This document shows, piece after piece, positions 7,366-13,656 of a DNA stretch of 13,656 nucleotides. The notes beneath the pieces were generated by a model that saw only the letters and a list, made by a program, of their open reading frames with translations, searched no databases and was not told the origin of the DNA. The position numbers and the translations under genes are program-made. Source of the stretch: an uncultured Bacteroidales bacterium (GTDB taxonomy: Bacteria > Bacteroidota > Bacteroidia > Bacteroidales > UBA932); NCBI GenBank assembly GCA_946187365.1, contig CAMHRD010000005.1:1-13656 (forward strand). The letters are read 5' to 3'. Within the stretch, counting starts at the first letter, position 1; the number at the start of each line of letters is the position of its first letter.

Positions 7366-8189
7366 TTTTCTTTCCAGAGAGCGTAGAGGAGTTCCTGAGG
7401 GCTAATTCCATCCCCTTCCACCGCCGTGGAAACACTATAACTTTCGCTGCCCCCAACCACCCAACACTGATACTCGTCCCTCTCTCTGAAGTTGCTTCAA
7501 ACTCAACCCCTACCGGCTCAAGCAACACCCTTTTCTTATATGAAGACAGGTGGAGAAGCAACCCTCAGATAACGGGCAAGAGACTGCTGGCACATCTTGG
7601 TCATTTCCAGAGGATTCACGCACGTCTGTGCAAGGTCATAACGTTGGAAAACTGCAAGAGATTCTCCTTCACGCCAACCCAGTTTAAAGAGAAGGTGCAA
7701 GCATTCCTAAACAAATATCACCCTTACGGATTTCTTAAATGTGACTTCCCGTACGCACTCACCTTCAAGGAGAGCATTGTTGCAGCAGGCTCATTCTCAA
7801 CTACCAGGAAGGGCGCATTTGAGTGGATCCGTCACGCCACCCTGCCGGAGGTAAGGATTCCCGGAGGAATGGGCAAGGCATTGGAGGCCTTTGTTCAAAA
7901 CTGCAAAAAGGAGGGAACGCTCACCTTTGAAGTAATGAGTTACTCAGACAACGAGTGGAGCAACGGAGAGGTTTATAAAACCCTGGGATTCAAAGAGGAA
8001 GCCGGCCTTCCGCCAATCACCTACCACGTAGACCCCACCACCTTCAAACGCCTCAACTACCGCCGGTGGCAACAGGCTATAGGTAAATCAGCAACAGAGG
8101 ATCAGAAGGGAATTAATGGTAATGCTTTCATCACAATAAAGAACAGAGGGAGCAGGAAGTGGAAAAAATACTTTAACTTTACGATATGA
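7359..8189 (+). CDS. Uncharacterised protein resembling a phage GNAT-like family
   Basis: This 276-residue protein has no signal peptide or membrane segment and no experimentally named homologue that I recognise. Two blocks resemble proteins I recall from phages and some bacterial genomes. The first, LFLYEDRWRSN (58-68) followed by an LG...RIHARLCKV stretch (80-93), matches a pattern of EDEW, a helical block, then ARKC. The second is an acetyltransferase-like domain (about 115-225) with VRIPGGMGKALEAF (165-178) and SYSDNEWSNGEVYKTLGF (194-211), where phage versions read SYSDRRWSNG..Y..LGF. The basic C-terminus (KNRGSRKWKK) could contact nucleic acid. It overlaps the permease start by ATGA, so the two are translationally coupled. 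No convincing promoter was found upstream. Function is unknown; the GNAT-like reading is from motif memory only. Confidence 0.75.
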   Translation: MQIFFPESVEEFLRANSIPFHRRGNTITFAAPNHPTLILVPLSEVASNSTPTGSSNTLFLYEDRWRSNPQITGKRLLAHLGHFQRIHARLCKVITLENCKRFSFTPTQFKEKVQAFLNKYHPYGFLKCDFPYALTFKESIVAAGSFSTTRKGAFEWIRHATLPEVRIPGGMGKALEAFVQNCKKEGTLTFEVMSYSDNEWSNGEVYKTLGFKEEAGLPPITYHVDPTTFKRLNYRRWQQAIGKSATEDQKGINGNAFITIKNRGSRKWKKYFNFTI

Positions 8190-9508
8190 AAGAGAGACTG
8201 TTAGCACTTACCGGCTTTGATAAGTCACAACACAATATTCGCACGGAGTTGCTGGGCGGCCTAACCACCTTTGTAACCATGTGCTATGTACTCGTAGTAA
8301 ACCCTGCAATCTTAAGCGGTTGCGGAATGGACAAAGAGACTGTCTTCTTTGCTACCGCCATCACAGCGGCACTGGCCACACTTATTATGGCCTTCTGGGG
8401 CAAGAAGCCCTTTGCCTACGCACCTGATATTGCTATTATTGCGCTCTTTGCTTTTACCATTGTGAGTCAGATGGGACACTCCTGGCAGACAGCACTTGCA
8501 GTGATGCTGGTTGTGGGAGTTGCATACACCCTGATTGTACTGCTCAACATTCAGAAGTATATTCTTAAGACAGTACCTGAAAACTTCAAGCACGCCATTC
8601 CTGTAGGAGTGGGAATCTTTATTGCCTTCATAGGTTTGGAGAACTCCGGCCTCATTGTTGGAAACAAAGATACGCTGGTAACACTCTCCCCTTTCAACAA
8701 CAAAAACATCATTGCATACATTGGTATAATCCTCAGTGCCTTACTGCTTTACAAGAAGGTGCGCGGAGGGCTCTTTATAAGTATTATAGTCTGCACCCTC
8801 ATTGGTATCCCGATGGGTGTAACAACTATTCCGGAGCACTTTACCCTAGTCTCTCTTCCTTCTCACGTAGAGCCAACCGCCAAGTTTTTGGACTTCTCCC
8901 ACTTGCTTGATACGGATCTGATAATACTTATGTTCACGCTGCTTCTCATTTGTGTTTTCGATACAATGGGAACGCTGATTGGACTTGCAGAGAAGACTGG
9001 CATTAAGGATATTACAAAGGATACCAAAACCGTGAAGGTGGGCTTTTTGAGCGCCTCCATTGCAACGGCAATAGGTTCCCTTTTAGGAACCGGAGCACTG
9101 TGCGCCTTCTCTGAGAGCGCATCTGGAATTGCAGAGGGCGGAAGAACGGGACTCACAGCAGTAACCACCGCAGTTCTCTTCCTTTTGGCGCTCTTCCTTG
9201 CACCTCTTTTCTTAATTATCCCAATGACTGCAACCACCGGCGCCCTTGTTATGGTGGGAGTTATGATGATGGGTCAGGCTAAGAAGATAGACTTTACGGA
9301 CTATACAGAGGCTCTGCCGGCATTCATTACGGTTATAATGATACCGCTCGCATACTCTATAGGCGAGGGACTTATGATTGGTCTGCTTACCTACGTGGTA
9401 ATGAAAATGATTAGCGGAAAGTTTAAAGACCTCAATGTTGCAATCTGCATTCTTGCAGCATTGATTCTCTCAAAATACATAATAGATTTCACAGGCATTC
9501 TAGATTAA
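8186..9508 (+). CDS. NCS2 (AzgA-type) purine permease with divergent substrate-site motifs
   Basis: This 440-residue protein has about 13-14 hydrophobic segments and is an inner-membrane nucleobase importer of the AzgA/PbuG/GhxP branch. Family marks are GGLTTFVTMCYVLVVNPAIL (24-43), FDTMGTLIG (258-266) and ESASGIAEGGRTGLTAV (310-326). Two normally conserved binding-site stretches differ. The TM3 motif expected as APGMGLNAFF reads APDIAIIALF (79-88), and the stretch before Glu310, usually GTSTVTTYVES, reads GTGALCAFSES. Substrate may therefore not be a standard purine such as guanine, hypoxanthine or adenine. Its ATG lies within the ATGA overlap with the preceding gene. It ends 35 bp from the convergent glycosyltransferase gene, with no T-tract terminator. 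Confidence 0.9.
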   Translation: MKERLLALTGFDKSQHNIRTELLGGLTTFVTMCYVLVVNPAILSGCGMDKETVFFATAITAALATLIMAFWGKKPFAYAPDIAIIALFAFTIVSQMGHSWQTALAVMLVVGVAYTLIVLLNIQKYILKTVPENFKHAIPVGVGIFIAFIGLENSGLIVGNKDTLVTLSPFNNKNIIAYIGIILSALLLYKKVRGGLFISIIVCTLIGIPMGVTTIPEHFTLVSLPSHVEPTAKFLDFSHLLDTDLIILMFTLLLICVFDTMGTLIGLAEKTGIKDITKDTKTVKVGFLSASIATAIGSLLGTGALCAFSESASGIAEGGRTGLTAVTTAVLFLLALFLAPLFLIIPMTATTGALVMVGVMMMGQAKKIDFTDYTEALPAFITVIMIPLAYSIGEGLMIGLLTYVVMKMISGKFKDLNVAICILAALILSKYIIDFTGILD

Positions 9509-9544
9509 CCAAGCATCTGCCTTACAAGCAGAGGGTCTGAATGC
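9495..9544. other. Nested hairpin bridging two convergent gene ends
   Basis: GCATTC-T-AGA (9495-9504) can pair with TCTGAATGC (9536-9544) leaving one bulged T. Inside lies the tRNA-derived stem TCTGC/GCAGA (9516-9520, 9528-9532). The outer arms fall in the last codons of the permease and the stop codon of the glycosyltransferase. There is no U-tract, so a terminator role is uncertain. Confidence 0.4.
9512..9537 (+). repeat. 26-nt tRNA-Val anticodon-arm fragment (tRNA relic or att-like site)
   Basis: These 26 bases are identical to the stretch of tRNA-Val(UAC) at 13653-13628 on the minus strand. They run from the end of the D stem through the complete anticodon arm (TCTGC, loop CTTACAA, GCAGA) to the variable loop (GGGTC). 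Both flanks diverge at once, and acceptor and T arms are missing, so it cannot be a working tRNA. It fills most of the 35-bp gap between the convergent permease and glycosyltransferase genes and lies inverted relative to the tRNA. Confidence 0.85.
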
Positions 9545-10536
9545 TATCGGTTCTTAATGTAAACAAGGAGTGAACGCCAGAGAGAGCCGTTGAAAATAAG
9601 AGCGGGGCTGCTTGATAATACGCCCTTCAGTTTTTTAATATAATCCTTTGGAGCAAGTTTGGCGTAATGACGCAACATCTTAAGAGCAAAAAGTCTGTTG
9701 CAGGAGTTTATATAACTCTTTAACTGAGACGGAGAAAGAGAATCTTCCGGAGACTGTTCGTAAAACTTGTTCTGCATATTATTTATAAAATGCAGACGTG
9801 TCATAAGAGATGCATGCTGAAAATCCAGTTGCTTTTGTATATCTGCAGAACGGCTCACACTCTCTCGTAAATCTCTATAAGCCAGAGATTTAACACTACA
9901 GCCGTAGAATTTACCGTAGAGAGACAGGAACAGCCACAGAGGAAGATCCTGGGTTGAATCCTCCAAATTTGCAAAACGATCTATGTACTCATTAAGGTGT
10001 TCTGCTCTATAAGTTGCTCCCCCAGCAACAATAGTATTGTTCTTAAACAGCAAGCTTTTAGTGTTGATGTTCAACTCTTTATAGCAACTGGCGGCAGGAT
10101 TGAGTTCATTGAACTTTGCTCTGGCAGATTCAAGATTTTCCTTCTCGTTTATTAGGAAGAAGCCGCTGGTGGCAACCTGTGCTCCCTCCTCGCTTTCCAG
10201 GAAGGAGATTTGTCTGTTGAGGAAATTTTCGTCTGCAAGAATATCATCACAGTCTACCTGAGAGATATATTTAACTCCCAAGTTAAGAGCATATTGCAGG
10301 CAGTAGAGGTAGTTACCTACAACTCCCCTATGCTCCCCGTCAGTTATATCTTCTACATTACTGTAACGTTCAGCGTAGGTGTGGCAAAGGGCGGCGCTGG
10401 AATCTGTGGAGCAGTCATCTGAGAGTATTACTACAAAGGGATAAGAGCACTTTTGCTGTAGCACGCTCTGCAGGCAGGCGTCAAAGTAATTCTCTTTATT
10501 ATAGACCGTTATGATTATTGCAGCAAGACTCTTCAT
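9544..10536 (-). CDS. Family 2 glycosyltransferase
   Basis: This 330-residue GT-A fold enzyme probably transfers a sugar from a nucleotide-sugar donor to a cell-surface glycan at the cytosolic face of the membrane. The N-terminal beta-strand LAAIIITVYNKENYFDACLQS (split across 4-24), SDDCSTD (39-45) and QVDCDD (93-98, metal-binding DxD) are typical GT2 motifs. The C-terminal third is helical and basic with no clear membrane span. The start is set at ATG 10536 because it overlaps the flippase stop as ATGA. A GTG at 10548 would extend it by four residues and is less likely. It is last in the transaldolase-flippase-glycosyltransferase operon. Acceptor and sugar cannot be predicted. No strong terminator follows. 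Confidence 0.9.
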   Translation of the reverse strand: MKSLAAIIITVYNKENYFDACLQSVLQQKCSYPFVVILSDDCSTDSSAALCHTYAERYSNVEDITDGEHRGVVGNYLYCLQYALNLGVKYISQVDCDDILADENFLNRQISFLESEEGAQVATSGFFLINEKENLESARAKFNELNPAASCYKELNINTKSLLFKNNTIVAGGATYRAEHLNEYIDRFANLEDSTQDLPLWLFLSLYGKFYGCSVKSLAYRDLRESVSRSADIQKQLDFQHASLMTRLHFINNMQNKFYEQSPEDSLSPSQLKSYINSCNRLFALKMLRHYAKLAPKDYIKKLKGVLSSSPALIFNGSLWRSLLVYIKNR

Positions 10537-12020
10537 TGTTTTCTCCACACTGAAATGAGGTTCTTAATCTCATCTATCTCCTTGCGTGGAAAGAGTTTAT
10601 AGATGACAAGCATTACAAGGGCACCCAGCAGAGTGGCAAAGGCAACCGCAGCAAGGTTTGTCCAGGTGATGTCATACCATCCTACAGTTTTACAGAGATA
10701 GACAAAGAGTGCCGCAACTATTCCCATAAAGACAGAGACCATAAATCCAATGAAGAACATAGGAACCAAATCCATCAGCTGTTCTCTTGTGGTGTAGCCA
10801 ATGCTCTTACCTGAAAAATAGGCGTTTATAATGAGAGTAACTATTGAGGCTGCTACCATTCCCCACAGCAGAATGTTCAGGCTCTTAAAGAGTATACCTA
10901 TCGCGATAGAAATAGCCATCAGCACCTTCTTCAGAATATCCAGCGTTAAGTAGAGACGCATCTTTGCCTTCACCTGCAGTATATTCTGATAAAGGTAATG
11001 GGCTGGGTAAAAGGCTCCTGCAAGTACGGCAATCGAGAGGATGTTTGCAGCCGGCGCCCACTTCTCTCCAACCAATCCAATGATTAAAGGATAGGAGACT
11101 GCAGAGAGCCAGAAAGCAAGCAGCACAGAGACTGCCATTGTCACTTTCAGAATTGTTCTGAAGGCGTTCTTAAGACGCTTGTCATCATCCTGTACTTTGG
11201 AGAGTACCGGAAAACTCACTCTCTGAACCACTTGTGAGAGGTTGTTGGAGGTAACGTTGCTGAACTTCTCTGCACTGGTGTACTGTCCTAAGGTTGCAGT
11301 TCCAAAGCCCTTACCAATTACCGGAAAATAGATATTTCTGAAGAGCGTATCCAAAAGACCCGTAACCAGGACGTTTGAACCGTATGAGAATAGTTCTTTG
11401 AAACTCTGTTTTGAAAAGTTGAGACTAATTCTCCAACGCCCTATTATCCACAGCATTATAGTGTTTACAAACTGTTTGGAGAGTTGCTGACCAACAAGGC
11501 TCCACACTCCGTATCCCTTAAAGGCCATCCAGATACCTACAATTCCGCTTGCAACGGATGAAGTGAGTGAGCACTTTGTAAGACTCTTAAAGTCTACGTT
11601 CTTTACAAGCAATACTCTCTGAATGATAGATACTGCGTTAATTATCAGAACAAAAGAGAGCACCCTCAGCAGCACCTCCAGTTGCGGCTCATCAAAGTAA
11701 GAGGCAACCAGCGGAGCAACCAACTGTAGTATTGCAAAGCAGACAAGACTTATTACCAGGTTGGTAACAAAAGTGGTGGAGAGGTCCTTTTTTGTTGGAT
11801 TGGGTTTCTTAATGATTGCAGCGGAGAAGCCGTTATCTATCAGGGAGATAGAAATTGCAATAAAGATTGCCAAGTCCCCTATCAATCCATACTCCTTTGG
11901 AGAGAGGAACCACCTCTGGAGCACAAAGGCAACAATAAAGGTAACCGCCAAAGATGAGAGGTTCTCTATGAACCCCCACCTTGCGCCCTTTACCGCCGTA
12001 TGCTTCAGATTGTCTGCCAC
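10533..12020 (-). CDS. Wzx-type polysaccharide flippase (MOP superfamily)
   Basis: This 495-residue polytopic inner-membrane protein has about 12-14 hydrophobic segments and belongs to the polysaccharide transporter branch resembling WzxC (colanic acid) and AmsL. The N-terminus has the usual pattern: an amphipathic start (LKHTAVKGARWGFIENLSS), FVLQRWFLSPKEYG (residues about 32-45) and the DNGFSAAIIKK block (about 62-72). It should flip undecaprenyl-linked glycan repeat units to the periplasm. The start codon is GTG at 12020, uncommon for this phylum, but no in-frame ATG fits better and it sits 12 nt after the transaldolase stop. Its stop overlaps the next gene by 4 nt. No Wzy polymerase or chain-length regulator is in the window. 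Confidence 0.92.
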   Translation of the reverse strand: MADNLKHTAVKGARWGFIENLSSLAVTFIVAFVLQRWFLSPKEYGLIGDLAIFIAISISLIDNGFSAAIIKKPNPTKKDLSTTFVTNLVISLVCFAILQLVAPLVASYFDEPQLEVLLRVLSFVLIINAVSIIQRVLLVKNVDFKSLTKCSLTSSVASGIVGIWMAFKGYGVWSLVGQQLSKQFVNTIMLWIIGRWRISLNFSKQSFKELFSYGSNVLVTGLLDTLFRNIYFPVIGKGFGTATLGQYTSAEKFSNVTSNNLSQVVQRVSFPVLSKVQDDDKRLKNAFRTILKVTMAVSVLLAFWLSAVSYPLIIGLVGEKWAPAANILSIAVLAGAFYPAHYLYQNILQVKAKMRLYLTLDILKKVLMAISIAIGILFKSLNILLWGMVAASIVTLIINAYFSGKSIGYTTREQLMDLVPMFFIGFMVSVFMGIVAALFVYLCKTVGWYDITWTNLAAVAFATLLGALVMLVIYKLFPRKEIDEIKNLISVWRKQ

Positions 12021-12032
12021 TGGTAAGTTGTT

Positions 12033-12692
12033 TTACTCCTTCATGGAAGCGGCAGCCTGGTTGAAGATGTCCAAACCCTTGGTTGTGAGCGGATGATCTA
12101 TCAGACTGAGGATAGGTTTAAGAGGGCAGGTTGCTACATCTGCACCCACCTCAATGCACTTAAGAATATGGTTTGTATGTCTTATTGACGCTGCAAGAAC
12201 CTGAGTTCCAAAGCCGTAGTACTGATACATGTTCACAATGTCTCTGATGAGAGAGATACCGTCTTCACAGATATCGTCCAAACGTCCAACAAACGGAGAG
12301 CAGTATGTTGCACCGGCCTTTGCTGCCAGAAGAGCCTGGCCAACAGTAAATACCAGCGTGCAGTTGGTTCTGTAGCCCTTGTCTGCAAAATATTTAACCG
12401 CTCTGATACCATCCTCCGTGCAAGGGAGTTTGATTGTAATCTTGGTAGGATCAATGGCATAGAGCTCCTCACCCTCCTTAATCATTCCCTCATAATCCGT
12501 TGCAAAAACCTCCGCGCTTACGGGTCCGTTCACTATATTGCAGATTGCCTTATAGTGCTTGAAAATCTGCTCTTTACCCTTTACGCCCTCTTTAGCCATA
12601 AGAGAAGGGTTGGTGGTTACACCGTCTAGAATACCCAAAGACTGGGCCCTTGAGATCTGCTCAAGATTTGCTGTGTCAATAAAGAATTTCAT
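12033..12692 (-). CDS. tal: Transaldolase, short TalC/FSA-like type
   Basis: This 219-residue single TIM-barrel enzyme belongs to the small transaldolase/fructose-6-phosphate aldolase subfamily. It transfers a dihydroxyacetone unit between sugar phosphates in the non-oxidative pentose phosphate pathway. The Schiff-base lysine is K88 (ITIKLP). GVTTNPSL (24-31) and SPFVGRLDD (128-136) are family signatures. Two diagnostic positions favour transaldolase over aldolase: Glu61 in SAEVFATD, where E. coli FsaA has Gln59, and Phe130, where FsaA has Tyr131. It is first in an operon with a flippase and a glycosyltransferase, an unexpected partnership for a central-metabolism enzyme. It is divergent from the M48 protease gene. 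Confidence 0.95.
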   Translation of the reverse strand: MKFFIDTANLEQISRAQSLGILDGVTTNPSLMAKEGVKGKEQIFKHYKAICNIVNGPVSAEVFATDYEGMIKEGEELYAIDPTKITIKLPCTEDGIRAVKYFADKGYRTNCTLVFTVGQALLAAKAGATYCSPFVGRLDDICEDGISLIRDIVNMYQYYGFGTQVLAASIRHTNHILKCIEVGADVATCPLKPILSLIDHPLTTKGLDIFNQAAASMKE

Positions 12693-12714
12693 CGGATGGT
12701 CTCTTTTTTTTTAT

Positions 12715-12722
12715 TAAATTTG
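12715..12722 (+). promoter_or_regulatory. -7 box of the candidate promoter for the M48 protease gene
   Basis: TAAATTTG at 12715-12722 is an exact TAnnTTTG match, but no TTTG lies about 20 nt upstream, where a run of nine T (12704-12712) fills the spacer. The predicted start near 12729 gives a leader of about 50 nt to ATG 12780. It excludes the in-frame ATG at 12696 as translation start. Confidence 0.5.
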
Positions 12723-12738
12723 TTTATCTGGAACAGCA

Positions 12739-12768
12739 CAAAATTAGTAAAATCATACGTAAAACAGA
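12739..12768 (-). promoter_or_regulatory. Candidate promoter of the transaldolase operon
   Basis: On the minus strand TAATTTTG (12746-12739) is an exact -7 box. A degenerate -33 box TCTG (12768-12765) stands 18 nt upstream. Transcription would start near 12732 with a leader of about 40 nt. It faces the protease promoter, and the two predicted starts almost coincide. Confidence 0.5.
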
Positions 12769-12779
12769 GAACAACATAT

Positions 12780-13565
12780 ATGAAAAGTATCAAATCACTC
12801 GTTATTCTTGCAGCCTTCTCACTCTCTACTCTTGTAACCTCCTGTGGTACACTGAATACGGAGGCTCTGCTTGCCGGCGGAAGTCAGGCTCTTCAGGCAG
12901 CAACCCTCACGGATGCTCAGGTTCAGGAATATGTAAAGGAGTACATTCAGTACACGGATAAGGAGAACGTTGTCTGTACTGAGAACGACCCTTACACCAA
13001 GAGACTCAGAAAGCTCACCGCCGGCATTACCAACGTAGATGGTATTCCGCTGAACTTCAAGGTCTACAAGACCAACCAGGTGAACGCATTCGCCTGCGCA
13101 GACGGCAGCGTCAGAGTCTATTCCGGACTGATGGATCTAATGAGTGATGACGAGGTACTTGGAGTTCTGGGCCACGAGATTGGCCACGTAGGATTGAAGC
13201 ACACCCGCAAGCAGTTCCAGCAGGCGCTGCTTACAACGGCACTGCGCTACGGTATCTATTCAATGGGAGGAACCGTTGGAGCACTCTCCGCTTCACAGTT
13301 GGGCGCTCTGGGTCAGAACCTTGCAAGCAGTTCATACTCAAGGAAACAGGAGAGCGAGGCAGACGATTACGGCTATGACTTCCTGGTTAAGAATAACAAG
13401 AACCCGTACCTGATGGTGATGGCCTTTGAGAAGCTGCAGTCTATGGAGAGCCAGAGCGGCACCTCCAACGCTGCCAAGAGCCTATTCTCTTCACACCCGG
13501 ATACCGCCAAGCGTATAGCCGCAATGAAAGCCCGTGCCGAGAAGGACGGCTATAAACGGCCGTAG
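12780..13565 (+). CDS. loiP: LoiP-like M48 family metalloprotease lipoprotein
   Basis: From ATG 12780 the protein has 261 residues, close to E. coli LoiP (YggG), which it resembles throughout. Examples are ALLAGGSQALQAATLTDAQV near the N-terminus and VRVYSGLMDLMSDDEV before the active site. A lipoprotein signal (MKSIKSLVILAAF, lipobox VTSC with Cys22) places it on the periplasmic side of a membrane. The zinc site is HEIGH (132-136) with the third ligand Glu193 in SRKQESEADDYG. M48 enzymes of this group act in envelope protein quality control. An in-frame ATG at 12696 would bury the lipobox behind 28 extra residues and lies upstream of the predicted transcription start, so it was not used. The gene is convergent with tRNA-Val. 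Confidence 0.93.
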   Translation: MKSIKSLVILAAFSLSTLVTSCGTLNTEALLAGGSQALQAATLTDAQVQEYVKEYIQYTDKENVVCTENDPYTKRLRKLTAGITNVDGIPLNFKVYKTNQVNAFACADGSVRVYSGLMDLMSDDEVLGVLGHEIGHVGLKHTRKQFQQALLTTALRYGIYSMGGTVGALSASQLGALGQNLASSSYSRKQESEADDYGYDFLVKNNKNPYLMVMAFEKLQSMESQSGTSNAAKSLFSSHPDTAKRIAAMKARAEKDGYKRP

Positions 13566-13566
13566 G

Positions 13567-13604
13567 CACAAAAAAAAAGAGACCATCTGGTCTCTATTTT
13601 TGTG
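13567..13604. terminator. Bidirectional terminator shared by the M48 gene and tRNA-Val
   Basis: The core stem AGAGACC (13578-13584) pairs with GGTCTCT (13589-13595) around loop ATCT. Beyond it, a run of A (13570-13578) faces ATTTTT (13596-13601), and outer CAC/GTG arms (13567-13569, 13602-13604) can close the structure. The T-run serves the plus strand and the A-run the minus strand. It starts 1 nt after the protease stop and reaches the 3' end of tRNA-Val. Confidence 0.8.
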
Positions 13605-13656
13605 GGAGCAATAGGAGTCGAACCTATGACCCTCTGCTTGTAAGGCAGATGCTCTA
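13603..13656 (-). tRNA. tRNA-Val (anticodon UAC), 5' part beyond the window
   Basis: The minus strand from the edge shows the end of the D arm (GAGC), the anticodon stem TCTGC/GCAGA with loop CTTACAA (anticodon TAC), variable loop GGGTC, T stem ATAGG/CCTAT with loop TTCGACT, the 3' acceptor strand TGCTCCC and discriminator A at 13603. About 20 nt of acceptor and D arm are cut off. CCA is not encoded; as for tRNA-Lys, the trailer reads CAAAAA. Confidence 0.92.

Noticed and set aside
7325..7561. A 78-codon minus-strand frame ahead of tRNA-Lys
   Set aside because: It contains the consensus tRNA-Lys promoter and overlaps the convincing plus-strand gene.
10537..10548. GTG start for the glycosyltransferase at 10548
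   Set aside because: ATG 10536 gives the typical 4-nt ATGA overlap and puts the first GT2 beta-strand near the N-terminus as usual.
12696..12779. N-terminal extension of the M48 protease from ATG 12696
   Set aside because: It would place 28 residues before a clear lipoprotein signal and lies upstream of the predicted transcription start.
1..13656. CRISPR arrays, insertion sequences, toxin-antitoxin or other defence modules
   Set aside because: No regularly spaced repeats, transposase, integrase or recognisable defence protein was found on either strand; the only repeats are the two inverted pairs reported.

Overview
The window looks like a chromosomal segment of a Bacteroidota bacterium, probably order Bacteroidales. 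It encodes a single-RRM RNA-binding protein typical of the phylum. The promoters fit the phylum's signature (TTTG, about 19-20 nt, TAnnTTTG), Shine-Dalgarno sequences are essentially absent, and gyrA with a downstream TPR gene stands divergent to clpC, an arrangement I recall from Bacteroides. Genus cannot be fixed from the sequence alone. Apart from a few compact intergenic regions the window is fully coding; no gene-free stretch exceeds 300 bases.

Left part (1-4.6 kb): the C-terminal end of a PurF-like amidophosphoribosyltransferase (+) is followed directly by the promoter and gene of an RRM protein (+) with its own terminator. Facing it is a minus-strand operon, gyrA then a secreted TPR protein, with a separate terminator. 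A textbook promoter shows that gyrA starts at 4524, not at the in-frame TTG at 4578.

Middle part (4.6-9.5 kb): clpC (+) ends in a perfect 15-bp hairpin that also terminates the convergent tRNA-Lys(UUU) gene (-). The tRNA promoter overlaps the start codon of a divergent two-gene operon: a protein resembling a phage GNAT-like family, and an AzgA/NCS2-type purine permease with altered substrate-site motifs. The two overlap by ATGA.

Right part (9.5-13.66 kb): a minus-strand operon of transaldolase, a Wzx-type polysaccharide flippase and a GT2 glycosyltransferase, divergent from a LoiP-like M48 lipoprotein protease (+). The protease gene converges on a tRNA-Val(UAC) gene cut by the window edge, again with a shared bidirectional terminator.

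The most unusual signal is an exact 26-bp copy of the tRNA-Val anticodon arm, inverted relative to the tRNA, lying alone in the 35-bp gap between the permease and the glycosyltransferase. It looks like a recombination or integration scar at the boundary of the polysaccharide genes, or a structured element derived from tRNA. No CRISPR array, insertion sequence, transposase or integrase was seen.
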